Shown here: positions 1 through 8,005 of the stretch, in pieces | Position numbering within the stretch: position 1 is the stretch's first letter | How the letters are laid out: each line of letters starts with the position of its first letter | From: Cellvibrio fontiphilus | GTDB taxonomy: Bacteria > Pseudomonadota > Gammaproteobacteria > Pseudomonadales > Cellvibrionaceae | Direction: 5' to 3' (one strand) | DNA length: 64,000 bases | Assembly: GCF_035317345.1 (NCBI RefSeq) | Contig: NZ_JAYKTU010000002.1 | Notes under the pieces: model-generated | The model's input: the letters and a program-made list of their open reading frames with translations, nothing else | The model's database searches: none | What the model was told of the DNA's origin: nothing | Made by a program: the position numbers and the translations under genes

Positions 1-1
1 T

Positions 2-952
2 GTACCTTCACGCATTGTGCATTTACCCCTCAGCTGGGATGACGAAGCTTGTCAGCTCGCCGTACAAAAATATATGCAATCCGTGCGCGCCAATGCTCCC
101 TGGTGCCCCAGCAACCTGGAATTTATTCGCCGCATTAACGGTTTGGATTCTATCGCGGAGGTAAAACAGATTTTATTTAATGCCTCCTATTTGGTGATGG
201 GGCTGGGCGACGTGTATTTGGGCGCGCCAGTTGCAACGCCGATTGATCCACGCCATAGGTTAGTCACCACCAAGTACAACCCTGCGCGCACCTGGACCGC
301 CGAAAACTCCGTCGGTATCGGCGGCTCTTATTTGTGTATTTACGGCATGGAAGGCCCGGGTGGCTATCAATTTGTGGGGCGCACCCTGCAAATGTGGAAT
401 CGCTATCGCCAAACGACTGAATTTAAACAGCCCTGGTTATTGAACTTCTTCGATCAAATTCGTTTTTATGAAGTGAGCGCCGAAGAACTTAAAACCATTC
501 GCAAAAATTTTCCTCAGGGCCGCTACCCCATTAAAATTGAAGAGAGTCATTTCAGCTTGAGTGAATACCTGAATTTTATTGGGCATAACCAAGAGTCTAT
601 TGCACAATTTACCCAACAACGTGAGCAAGCCTTTGATGAAGAGCTAGCGCGTTGGCATGCCAATGGCCAATTCAATTACGAGCAAGTCGAGCTGACCGAA
701 GAAGATGGCGACACCGAGTTGCCTGAGCAGGCTATTCGCGTCGACAGCTCGGTTTCTGGCAGTGTATGGCAGACCCAAGTCGCTGTTGGGCAAGTAGTAC
801 AAGCAGGCGATGTATTGCTGATTTTGGAATCCATGAAAATGGAAATTAACATCACCGCTCACTGCGCAGGCAAAGTCACTCATTTATTAAAAGCCGATGG
901 CGCGCGCGTACAAGCAGGACAAACGCTGGTAGTGTTGGAACCGCTGGAATAG
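2..952 (+). CDS. Urea carboxylase, C-terminal part (gene enters from the left edge)
   Basis: Carboxyl-terminal 316 residues of a biotin-dependent urea carboxylase, which makes allophanate from urea, ATP and bicarbonate. The frame is open to the left edge, so the gene starts outside the window; the GTG at 17 is internal. The first two thirds match the carboxyltransferase-like domain shared with allophanate hydrolase subunit 1 (KipI type), with GDVYLGAP and a PARTW...VGIGG stretch. A biotinyl domain follows, with the biotin-accepting lysine in ESMKMEI (codon at 836-838). The protein ends a few residues after the last beta strand, as expected. Allophanate hydrolase is not in view. Family confident; length unknown. 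Confidence 0.92.
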   Translation, partial: VPSRIVHLPLSWDDEACQLAVQKYMQSVRANAPWCPSNLEFIRRINGLDSIAEVKQILFNASYLVMGLGDVYLGAPVATPIDPRHRLVTTKYNPARTWTAENSVGIGGSYLCIYGMEGPGGYQFVGRTLQMWNRYRQTTEFKQPWLLNFFDQIRFYEVSAEELKTIRKNFPQGRYPIKIEESHFSLSEYLNFIGHNQESIAQFTQQREQAFDEELARWHANGQFNYEQVELTEEDGDTELPEQAIRVDSSVSGSVWQTQVAVGQVVQAGDVLLILESMKMEINITAHCAGKVTHLLKADGARVQAGQTLVVLEPLE

Positions 953-971
953 TGCTGGAACCATTGGGATA
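932..971 (+). repeat. Imperfect 20-bp tandem duplication of the urea carboxylase 3' end
   Basis: Units 932-951 and 952-971 match at 16 of 20 positions. The first encodes the last residues V-L-E-P-L-E and runs into the TAG stop; the second would read V-L-E-P-L-G then stop, but lies after the real stop. It looks like a small tandem duplication that has since diverged. Confidence 0.6.
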
Positions 972-990
972 AATCGCGTTTACCAGAAGC

Positions 991-1018
991 AAAAAAACCG
1001 GCAGATGCCGGTTTTTTT
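991..1018 (+). terminator. Intrinsic terminator after urea carboxylase
   Basis: Perfect stem ACCGGC/GCCGGT with a 4-nt AGAT loop, flanked by A and T runs, 38 bp after the stop codon. The flanking runs let it work in both directions, but the gene on the other side (ending at 1079) is 60 bp away. Confidence 0.85.
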
Positions 1019-1078
1019 GCTAATTCAAGCAATTGAATACTTGCCTTGGTGATTAATCAAACACCATCACCTCATAGG

Positions 1079-3481
1079 TTAACCCAAACTACGTTGATCA
1101 CGCAGGCTGCCAATAACAGCTTCCAAGGCACGATCAAACAACATACCGTCATCCAATATGGTTAGACGTTTGGTTTGCAGGGCAATTGCCAAACTTTCGC
1201 GGCTTTCCTCCGCTACTTTCATACCGGAGCGATTAACAAAAATATATTTACCAACCGAGCGAATAATCGCCGCTAAACGACAGCGATATTTTTCACCAGC
1301 TTCACCCTGCATTTCAAACCAAGTGCCTTGAGTAATGTTATTAACCAGCGCCAGGTGTTGAGGGTCGGCCACAATAGCTTCAACCACTGGTTCAACTATT
1401 TGCTCAACCAGAGTTGAATCCACAGCTTGCTCAATAACGACTGGCGATGGCTGTGCCTGAACCTCACTCACAACAGGCTCACTCTCAGCCAGAGCCGGTG
1501 CTTCAACTACTGGCTTTTCCACAACCGGTGTAATTATCGCTTGGGATCTGGCCTGGGCATCAGCCATAGCCGCTTTCATACTTGCCGCTTTTGCAGCCAT
1601 TTCCTGCGCCTTTGCAGCGACATCAACAGCGGGCGCAGAGGGTGCAACAGGTTTGGTATCACCACGCAATCTAGCTAAATGAACCATTTCAAGCTGCTTG
1701 AACAAATTGCCGGTTTCAAACGGGCTAAATGAAATACTTTCCAAACCGGTGCGCAGCTTTTGCAAGAGTTCAGGCACTAGCTTCAATAGTTTTTGACGGT
1801 TATCGCCCTCCATAGGGGCAACAACACTCCACACCAACTGCTGGGCTGTAAGGGTACAACGGCGCCATTCATCACTCTCAACGCCCTGCTTCAGTGAGGT
1901 AATGAACATTACGTTTGCCCAGGCTTCACGCAGCAATTTAGTCACTGCCAGTGGCAGGTCGCGCCCTTGGGTGATGCGATTTAATTCTGCATCAACCTGT
2001 GCACGAGCGCGCTCTGATTTTGCTTTGCCATCTTCCGCATCAATCGTGCGCTGCTCAAGAATTTGTGCGCGACGTTTTTCCTTGTCCAGATAGGAGCGAA
2101 AATCAACCAACAACCGCTCAAATAACCCAATATCTGTATCGAACTCAGCGACTATGGTTTGTACCATCTCTTCCATTTTAGCGAAGAGGGTATCTTTACG
2201 TTGATTCTCCTCGGTGGGTTCTTGCCACCCCAGACAAGCCATAGCCATTTCATTCAGCAATCTACGCGCAGGGTGTCCGCCTTTACTGAAAAAAGTTTTA
2301 TCTGCAATGGCCACTTTAACCATGGGAATTTGCAGGCGACCAATAAGCACCTTCATGGGCGCCGCCAAATTGCGGTCATCCAATATAAACTCAAACATCA
2401 TACTCACCAGATTGATAACATCATCATCAACCTGATTAATAGCTGCAGCTGTTTGAGTTTCATTGCGTAAAAGTTCGGTAAGAAAACTACGCAAGTTGGT
2501 GGGCGCTGCAGCATTAGCCGTAAGACTATTTTGCTGTTGCGCGAGCGACAGCATTTTTATTAGATCCTGGGTATTTATCTCCTCACCGGGAACCTGATTG
2601 CGTGGCGCACGATTACTGCCCAGCAAGTTGCGCAACTGGTGTAATACCTGCTGCGTTTGGTCGTCATAATGACTCAAGCCAGCTTTTAACTGCGCAGTGA
2701 GTCCATCACCAAAGCTATCTGCATGAGAGGATGTATCGGGGCGCTTTACCGGGCGCAACTCGGACTTAAGGGAAGGCAGGATATTCGCATCAATCAAGGT
2801 CTGGTTGAGCACCTCAAAAAGCTTGCCCAGCTTACCCATCATCACATTATCAAAAATCTTATACATCACCAGTTTAGCCTTGAGATCAATACTCAACGAT
2901 TCGGCCGCATCGGTAAACGCACTGCAAATAACATCAACGCCCAATGGATTATTTTTTTGATAAACCTTGGTTGGAACCAAATGATCAATGCGCAAAGTGA
3001 GGTGCTGGATTAACTCAGCGAATTGCTCGTTGGCTTTATTCACCATACCTTCAATGGCAACCATTTCTTCCAGTTCGTCATTTTTTACAATCGACAACTC
3101 GTCCAGCGCAACAGCCCGTTCTGCGGAGCGCTTTTCATCTTTATAAGCCGTTGGATCTAACAGCCGTGCAAAACTGATATCGATAGTGCGAAAAAAAGAA
3201 TTTTCTATGGCGCGACGACGAATACGAACTTCGCGCATAGAGTCAAAAAAGATGTTTTGATCCTGATTGTTGTTGGCCTTGTCCGCCAGTTCAAACATGG
3301 CATCATCAATGCGGTCGAACAGTTCGCGAAGATGCAACTGCAGTTGCTGGCGAGCCTTGTCGCGCAACGCGTGAATAGGCGCTGGCAAGCGCGCCAAAAC
3401 CACTGGTTGATTAACCGGGGCGGGACGATCAGGAACTAACTGAACCACCTTATTGGTATCTGATTTCATCTGTTCGCTCAT
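1079..3481 (-). CDS. DUF1631 family protein
   Basis: 800-residue cytoplasmic protein of the DUF1631 family, whose function is not established. The N-terminal 600 residues are mostly helical and hold the family's typical ALDELSIVKNDELEEMVAIEGM region. Next comes a Pro/Val/Glu-rich linker of about 90 residues (roughly 620-710). A compact C-terminal beta-rich module of about 90 residues (TWFEMQ...KYRCRLAAIIRSVGKYIFVNRSG) resembles PilZ-like folds, but I cannot confirm that. It is divergent from nadC, the arrangement known in Pseudomonas, so the pair is ancestral. There is no signal peptide or membrane helix. The start is the ATG at 3481, with no strong Shine-Dalgarno sequence. Confidence 0.85.
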   Translation of the reverse strand: MSEQMKSDTNKVVQLVPDRPAPVNQPVVLARLPAPIHALRDKARQQLQLHLRELFDRIDDAMFELADKANNNQDQNIFFDSMREVRIRRRAIENSFFRTIDISFARLLDPTAYKDEKRSAERAVALDELSIVKNDELEEMVAIEGMVNKANEQFAELIQHLTLRIDHLVPTKVYQKNNPLGVDVICSAFTDAAESLSIDLKAKLVMYKIFDNVMMGKLGKLFEVLNQTLIDANILPSLKSELRPVKRPDTSSHADSFGDGLTAQLKAGLSHYDDQTQQVLHQLRNLLGSNRAPRNQVPGEEINTQDLIKMLSLAQQQNSLTANAAAPTNLRSFLTELLRNETQTAAAINQVDDDVINLVSMMFEFILDDRNLAAPMKVLIGRLQIPMVKVAIADKTFFSKGGHPARRLLNEMAMACLGWQEPTEENQRKDTLFAKMEEMVQTIVAEFDTDIGLFERLLVDFRSYLDKEKRRAQILEQRTIDAEDGKAKSERARAQVDAELNRITQGRDLPLAVTKLLREAWANVMFITSLKQGVESDEWRRCTLTAQQLVWSVVAPMEGDNRQKLLKLVPELLQKLRTGLESISFSPFETGNLFKQLEMVHLARLRGDTKPVAPSAPAVDVAAKAQEMAAKAASMKAAMADAQARSQAIITPVVEKPVVEAPALAESEPVVSEVQAQPSPVVIEQAVDSTLVEQIVEPVVEAIVADPQHLALVNNITQGTWFEMQGEAGEKYRCRLAAIIRSVGKYIFVNRSGMKVAEESRESLAIALQTKRLTILDDGMLFDRALEAVIGSLRDQRSLG

Positions 3482-3698
3482 GGTGAATTACCAGAAAAGT
3501 AAACCTCTATACGAGAAGTATAACGAAGCAAAAGACACATCAAGCGGGCAAATGATAAGATCGAGAGACATATCACAAATGGCTATAACCATACCTTTGG
3601 CTTACCCCTTTTAAAGTTCCTTTTGGAATTAGCGGATGTTTAGGGCGCCAAAAAGACGATTTATCAGCCTTTTCTGGCTATTTTTTGGACACCCCAAA

Positions 3699-4553
3699 AT
3701 GACTTCACCACACAAAATCCAACCGGAAACCCTCAGCGCCGATATCCAGCAGTCTGTCGCATTTGCATTACAAGAGGACATCGGCTCGGGTGACATTACC
3801 GCCAAACTCATCCCCACTGAAGAATATGCAAGCGCAAAAGTTATTACTCGCGAAACCTGCATATTTTGCGGTAGAGCATGGGTTGAAGCGGTATTTCGGC
3901 AGATCGATCCAGAAGTGCGTATTGACTGGGCAATTGACGATGGGCAGTTGGCGCAGGCAAATAGCACCCTGTTTACGCTGCATGGAAAAGCCCGCAGCCT
4001 GCTGACCGGAGAGCGCACCGCATTAAACTTTGTACAAACCCTGTCCGGCACTGCCACCAGCAGCCACTTCTTTGCCCAAAAAGTTGCACATACGCAGGTG
4101 AAACTACTGGATACCCGCAAAACCATTCCCGGCCTGCGCACCGCACAAAAATATGCCGTAGCTTGCGGCGGCTGCCACAATCATCGCATAGGTTTGTATG
4201 ATGCTTTTCTAATAAAGGAAAACCACATAGCCGCCTGCGGCAGCATCAGCCAAGCCGTTGCCAAAGCCCATGAAATTGCACCCGGCAAACCGGTTGAGGT
4301 GGAAGTAGAAAACTTTGCGGAATTAGAAGAAGCACTAGCAGCAGGCGCCGACATTATCATGCTGGATAACTTCACAATTGAAGGAATGAAACAAGCTGTT
4401 GCGATTAATGCAGGAAAAGCAAAACTGGAGGCATCGGGTAATATCAACGAACACACCCTCATCCCCACCGCCGAAACCGGCGTGGACTATATTTCTATCG
4501 GCGCCCTAACCAAGCATTGCAAAGCGGTGGATTTATCCATGAGGCTTGAGTGA
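3699..4553 (+). CDS. nadC: Quinolinate phosphoribosyltransferase (decarboxylating)
   Basis: 284-residue NadC, which converts quinolinate and PRPP to nicotinate mononucleotide in de novo NAD synthesis. Visible motifs are LQEDIGSGDITA near the N terminus, LDTRKTIPGLR, GGCHNHR followed by LIKENHI (substrate-binding Lys/Arg), EVEVENF and DIIMLDN, ending in ISIGALTKH. An in-frame ATG upstream at 3636 would add 21 residues without family similarity, so I chose 3699. The stop overlaps the next gene's ATG by one base (TGATG). A degenerate copy of this gene's last 50 or so codons lies downstream at about 5370-5534, so the 3' end may have been exchanged when the toxin-antitoxin pair arrived. Confidence 0.95.
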   Translation: MTSPHKIQPETLSADIQQSVAFALQEDIGSGDITAKLIPTEEYASAKVITRETCIFCGRAWVEAVFRQIDPEVRIDWAIDDGQLAQANSTLFTLHGKARSLLTGERTALNFVQTLSGTATSSHFFAQKVAHTQVKLLDTRKTIPGLRTAQKYAVACGGCHNHRIGLYDAFLIKENHIAACGSISQAVAKAHEIAPGKPVEVEVENFAELEEALAAGADIIMLDNFTIEGMKQAVAINAGKAKLEASGNINEHTLIPTAETGVDYISIGALTKHCKAVDLSMRLE

Positions 4554-4933
4554 TGGAACAGCAAAACATTCTTTCAGTATTAGAAAAATATCCAGAAATA
4601 AACACAGCCTATATTTTCGGCTCGGTCGCCAAAGGAACAGCAAGACCGAATAGTGACCTGGACATTGCCGCCCAAAGTGAAAAGGCGCTCACTACCGAAC
4701 AACATATATCACTTGTTGAAGATTTGGCGCTGGCAACTGGCCGCCCTATCGATTTGATTGATCTAAAAACTGCAGGCGAGCCATTACTCGGGGAAATTCT
4801 GCAGGGAAAAAAACTGCTTGGAAGTGACTCAAATCATGCCGAATTAATTAAACGCCACCTATTTGATAGTGCAGACTTTTTACCTTATGTAGAGCGAATG
4901 CTGGCGGAGCGAAGAGCACAATGGACAAAATAA
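4553..4933 (+). CDS. MNT-domain nucleotidyltransferase (antitoxin of an MNT/HEPN pair)
   Basis: 126-residue minimal nucleotidyltransferase. The GS-x10-DxD signature is intact (GSVAKGTARPNSDLDI), so the polymerase-beta-type metal site is present. In characterised MntA/HepT systems this enzyme adds AMP to a tyrosine of the HEPN toxin and silences it. Here the partner (4921-5360) is frameshifted and lacks that tyrosine, so this antitoxin is probably an orphan. It starts at ATG 4553, overlapping the nadC stop by one base; a GTG at 4550 is the alternative. Its 3' end overlaps the HEPN start by 13 bp. Such pairs move horizontally, and the nadC-tail duplication around it supports acquisition. Confidence 0.88.
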   Translation: MEQQNILSVLEKYPEINTAYIFGSVAKGTARPNSDLDIAAQSEKALTTEQHISLVEDLALATGRPIDLIDLKTAGEPLLGEILQGKKLLGSDSNHAELIKRHLFDSADFLPYVERMLAERRAQWTK

Positions 4934-5360
4934 TTATCAATAAAAAACTGGATTCACTTTATCGCTGTATTAAACGGATTGAAGACAAATGTCCGGCAAA
5001 TGCGAGCGAACTTAAACTTAATATTGATCTGCAAGACGTTATTGTGCTTAACCTAAGCCGCGCCGTGCAATTGTGTGTGGATATAGCCGCACACTCACTA
5101 ACAAGCTCCAGCCAGCCCGTACCAAACACCATGAGTGAAACATTTCAGCGCCTTGCAGAACAAAACCTGATTAGCAACCATCTCGCCGACCGTTTAAAAA
5201 ATCGGCCGGCTTCCGCAATTTAGCGGTACATAACCATCACAATTTGAACTGGGATATTGTATTTGCTGTTGCATCAAAACATTTGGAGGATTTTAAAGAG
5301 TTTGCCAGAAATATAAGACCAACACAGGCTCATAAAAAATCATCAATAGCATCCAAATGA
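4921..5360 (+). pseudogene. HepT-like HEPN toxin, frameshifted
   Basis: The open frame from ATG 4921 gives 100 residues of a HepT-like HEPN protein and stops at 5221-5223. The -1 frame entered at the A run 5196-5201 continues the family sequence: K-S-A-G-F-R-N-L-A-V-H-N-H, then NWDIVFAVASKHLEDFKEF, to a TGA at 5358-5360. One lost A in a run of seven explains this. The catalytic RX4HXY motif lies only in the shifted part and reads RNLAVHNH: Arg and His are kept, but the Tyr that MNT enzymes modify is His. Two lesions suggest an inactive toxin. The junction is also a canonical T_TTA_AAA slippery heptamer (5193-5199), so programmed frameshifting cannot be excluded from sequence alone. Confidence 0.85.
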
Positions 5361-5369
5361 TGCAATACC

Positions 5370-5534
5370 ATAACATAACAAAAGCCGTTGCCATTAACTC
5401 AGTCAAAGCAAAACCGGGACCTCAGGCAATATGAATGAACAAACCTGTTACCAACAGCAGAAACAGGGATTGATTTCATTTCGACTGGTGCTTTGACTAA
5501 ACATTGTGAGACAGTAGATTTATTGATGCGGTTT
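5370..5534 (+). pseudogene. Degenerate duplicate of the nadC 3' end
   Basis: This stretch aligns with about 4384-4550 of nadC. The clearest part, read from 5454, is T-A-E-T-G-I-D-F-I-S-T-G-A-L-T-K-H-C, and continues to match the NadC C terminus: I count 20 of 27 residues identical. Upstream, from about 5383, the DNA still aligns (CCATTAACTC, AAAGCAAAAC, GGCAATATGAATGAAC) with small indels that break the frame. No start or upstream nadC sequence accompanies it. It is a relic nadC tail separated from nadC by the MNT/HEPN pair. Confidence 0.85.
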
Positions 5535-5547
5535 TTATATCTGCACG

Positions 5548-6381
5548 CTAAATACAATTAATTGAGGGATCTAATGTGTCAGTAAAGACTTCTCGCACTT
5601 GAAACGTATCTTTTAAAATACACATTAAGCGCTTGTCATTGATGGTATGGACATATACCGGTATGTCGAGACGACTGGATCGCAAATCATTAAGCAGTCC
5701 ATTATTGATGCGCTGCATACCCACAGAGATTGCTATTGGCTCTGAAAATTTTTTAAGCTCATCAAGAATACTACTATTTTCACCATCGAACCGATATAAG
5801 GCCCAAATAACGCGATCAAACCCAAATGATCTCACCTTACTGAAATCATTTGGTTGAAAAATTTGTGGAATAATGCGGTCTCTCAGCTTTGGATATTCTT
5901 CACTTATGCTAGCCAAAGCGATCAGTTCGTTTTGTTTTACATCAGCGATCAACGTTGCATCACCGTGTTCGCTGAGCCAGTTCATCAAACTATCTATCAC
6001 ACATGGGGTAAATAAACTCTCAGAATAAGCATCAATATACTCATCGCGAGTCGGAGTGTAATCTGGCCATAGGATATTTCCTTTTTTACTCCCCCATCGA
6101 TGGGCACAAACTAAAAACCCATCACTCGTGTAATTAAGATCTACCTCGAAGTAACGATAACCTCTAGAATAACTAGCCGTTAGCGCGTTTAAACTATTAG
6201 TGAGCACCATTTCATGATACTGCCCGCCGGCATGGGCAATACGATTGGCCTCAAAAGTAGGCGCGCGCAACAACAGATTCAACAAAAAAAATACCACAAA
6301 AAAAAATGTAGCAGAAAGAATTACTACAGATATACGAAAGAATAGACTCACGGTTGGAATTTCCTCGATGGAAACTGCCAA
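5548..6381 (-). CDS. Membrane-anchored glycerophosphodiester phosphodiesterase-like protein
   Basis: 277 residues: an N-terminal hydrophobic segment (about 13-37) that would anchor the protein, then a GDPD/PI-PLC-like TIM barrel facing the periplasm. Motifs seen are HAGG (the usual HRG start), FEVDLNYTSDG with the Glu-x-Asp metal ligands, VCAHRW, LIADVK and a C-terminal VYVHTIND. Enzymes of this family hydrolyse glycerophosphodiesters. It is the third gene in a row after pilA and the OpgB-like gene, starting 24 bp after the latter's stop. In that setting a role in trimming glycerophosphate groups is possible but inferred. The region is A+T-richer than the dcw cluster. Confidence 0.82.
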   Translation of the reverse strand: MAVSIEEIPTVSLFFRISVVILSATFFFVVFFLLNLLLRAPTFEANRIAHAGGQYHEMVLTNSLNALTASYSRGYRYFEVDLNYTSDGFLVCAHRWGSKKGNILWPDYTPTRDEYIDAYSESLFTPCVIDSLMNWLSEHGDATLIADVKQNELIALASISEEYPKLRDRIIPQIFQPNDFSKVRSFGFDRVIWALYRFDGENSSILDELKKFSEPIAISVGMQRINNGLLNDLRSSRLDIPVYVHTINDKRLMCILKDTFQVREVFTDTLDPSINCI

Positions 6382-6405
6382 TCCATTAACAGTTAAAGTT
6401 AATAA

Positions 6406-7986
6406 TTACTCTTCTGCGTTTTCTTTCCACAATTTCCAAAATTCGGCGCGCCATAAAACAAGCTGTTCAAAAAAGGAGTTTTCACCAAAAGTTTCCGTCA
6501 GAGTCGGCAAGTCCTTATTCCTCAAATTTCTCCCCAAGCCATAAGCATCAATGTCGTAACCAAGAATATTTAACACCGTTGGGGAGATATCCAAGGTCGT
6601 CGCATGGCGTTTTATTACTTGTGGGTCAATATCTTTATCAAAAACCATCCACATATTGGTGCGATCAACCTGATCAGGAAATAAACCAACTCTGTTTTGC
6701 ATCATAAAATGATCCGATGCAACAAATATCGTTATATCCTTGGCTTTTGGAGAGGCCATAATCTTAAGCAAAAACTCAGCGAGCAGCTTATCCGCACAAT
6801 GCACAGCATTAAGCATCTCATTGGAACCGTCATCATATTTTATGTTGCTGCACGCCGGCGTTTGATGACCAAGAGGTGAATGCGTGTCCAAGGTAAGCAT
6901 AAAAAAACCATAAGGCTCGTTTCTACTGCTTATTTCATCCCATTTTTTATAAGTAAGCGTGTAGAGATCATCATCAAAGACACCCCATTTGGATTTGGGC
7001 AACTCGCGGCCAGCATATGCATCTAACTCTGCGCCACCCATAATTTCATCAAAGCCATGATCATCATAAAACCCCCCTTTATAAGAGAAATTTAAACTGG
7101 CCCCCCCCATATACGACAAATGATACCCAGCCTCTGAAAGTATATCTCCCAAACAAATAGATCCCGGCAATATTTCATCAACGACCGATATAGTATTTCG
7201 CCCCTCCTTGTAAGTAGACAGCGGAAAACCGCATTGACTTGCGGTCATACCCGCGATAGTCCATCCAGTCATAGGTGCCTGACGGATACCCTCAACACGA
7301 AGAGCTTGCTGCTCCAGTAATTTCATGTGCGGCATCAAGCCGGGGAAACGAGCTTCATTAAAAAAAGTTCGCTCAAGACTTTCTGCGTATATATAAATAA
7401 AACTCTTTTTACGCTCAGGATGAACTTTGGGTGGTTCGCTTTGAATATAAGATGAAAGTTCACGAGCGCTTTCATTCAAATACAATTGCTCGATCATTCT
7501 CTGTGTATCAGACACAGCCGGATGGATTATCAAACTGACAGAAATGGCAAGCCAACCAACTAACGCCATGAACGAACGAAAAAAAATTGTTCCTGACGGG
7601 AAGAAATATTGGTGCGATGCAGACCAACGCTTCGAGTAAAAGCGCCAAATTATTAAAAGTGATAAAAGCACCAGCGGAACCAAAAACAAATATGGCCAGA
7701 ACTGTAACAACACCTCTAAGTCGATGAGATAAATTATGTGAAACACTGCGGCATCATTTATACCGTTACCCGAGAAATGATCGCAGACCAGGTAAAACGC
7801 AGTTATCGTCATTACCAGCATGCAGAGAATAAGCACAAGCTTAGCTACTGGCTTGTATCCGGGATAAAAACGAATTAACAGCAACCCCAGCACAAGCAAA
7901 ATCAAGCTCGGGTACAGAAACATCAATGCCACAGCGATCCCCTTATAAACAGCCAAAAAAAACACCGCCTGAGCGGTGTTTTTCAT
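6406..7986 (-). CDS. OpgB/LtaS-like phosphoglycerol transferase (sulfatase fold)
   Basis: 526-residue inner-membrane enzyme of the alkaline phosphatase/sulfatase superfamily. The N-terminal 165 residues hold about four membrane helices; the rest is a periplasmic catalytic domain. IYAESLERTFF, GWTIAGMTASQCGFPL (nucleophilic Thr region), DTHSP and ASDHF are the motifs I know from OpgB (MdoB), which moves phosphoglycerol from phosphatidylglycerol onto periplasmic glucans; E. coli OpgB is about 760 residues. The gene begins 19 bp after pilA, and a pilA terminator hairpin covers its first codons. The ATG at 7986 is chosen; TTG 7989 or ATG 7923 (preceded by AAGGGGA) are alternatives. Its target could be glucans or, given the location, pilin. 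Confidence 0.85.
   Translation of the reverse strand: MKNTAQAVFFLAVYKGIAVALMFLYPSLILLVLGLLLIRFYPGYKPVAKLVLILCMLVMTITAFYLVCDHFSGNGINDAAVFHIIYLIDLEVLLQFWPYLFLVPLVLLSLLIIWRFYSKRWSASHQYFFPSGTIFFRSFMALVGWLAISVSLIIHPAVSDTQRMIEQLYLNESARELSSYIQSEPPKVHPERKKSFIYIYAESLERTFFNEARFPGLMPHMKLLEQQALRVEGIRQAPMTGWTIAGMTASQCGFPLSTYKEGRNTISVVDEILPGSICLGDILSEAGYHLSYMGGASLNFSYKGGFYDDHGFDEIMGGAELDAYAGRELPKSKWGVFDDDLYTLTYKKWDEISSRNEPYGFFMLTLDTHSPLGHQTPACSNIKYDDGSNEMLNAVHCADKLLAEFLLKIMASPKAKDITIFVASDHFMMQNRVGLFPDQVDRTNMWMVFDKDIDPQVIKRHATTLDISPTVLNILGYDIDAYGLGRNLRNKDLPTLTETFGENSFFEQLVLWRAEFWKLWKENAEE
7957..7984 (-). terminator. pilA terminator overlapping the start of the next gene
   Basis: Stem AACACCGC/GCGGTGTT with a 4-nt loop, followed on the minus strand by a run of T. 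It lies 20-50 bp after the pilA stop and inside codons 2-10 of the OpgB-like gene. Most pilA transcripts should end here; the rest would read into the two downstream genes. Confidence 0.8.
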
Positions 7987-8005
7987 CAAACTAAACTACA
8001 AAAGC

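Noticed and set aside
3629..4180. 183-residue frame opposite nadC
   Set aside because: A shadow of nadC codon bias with no domain.
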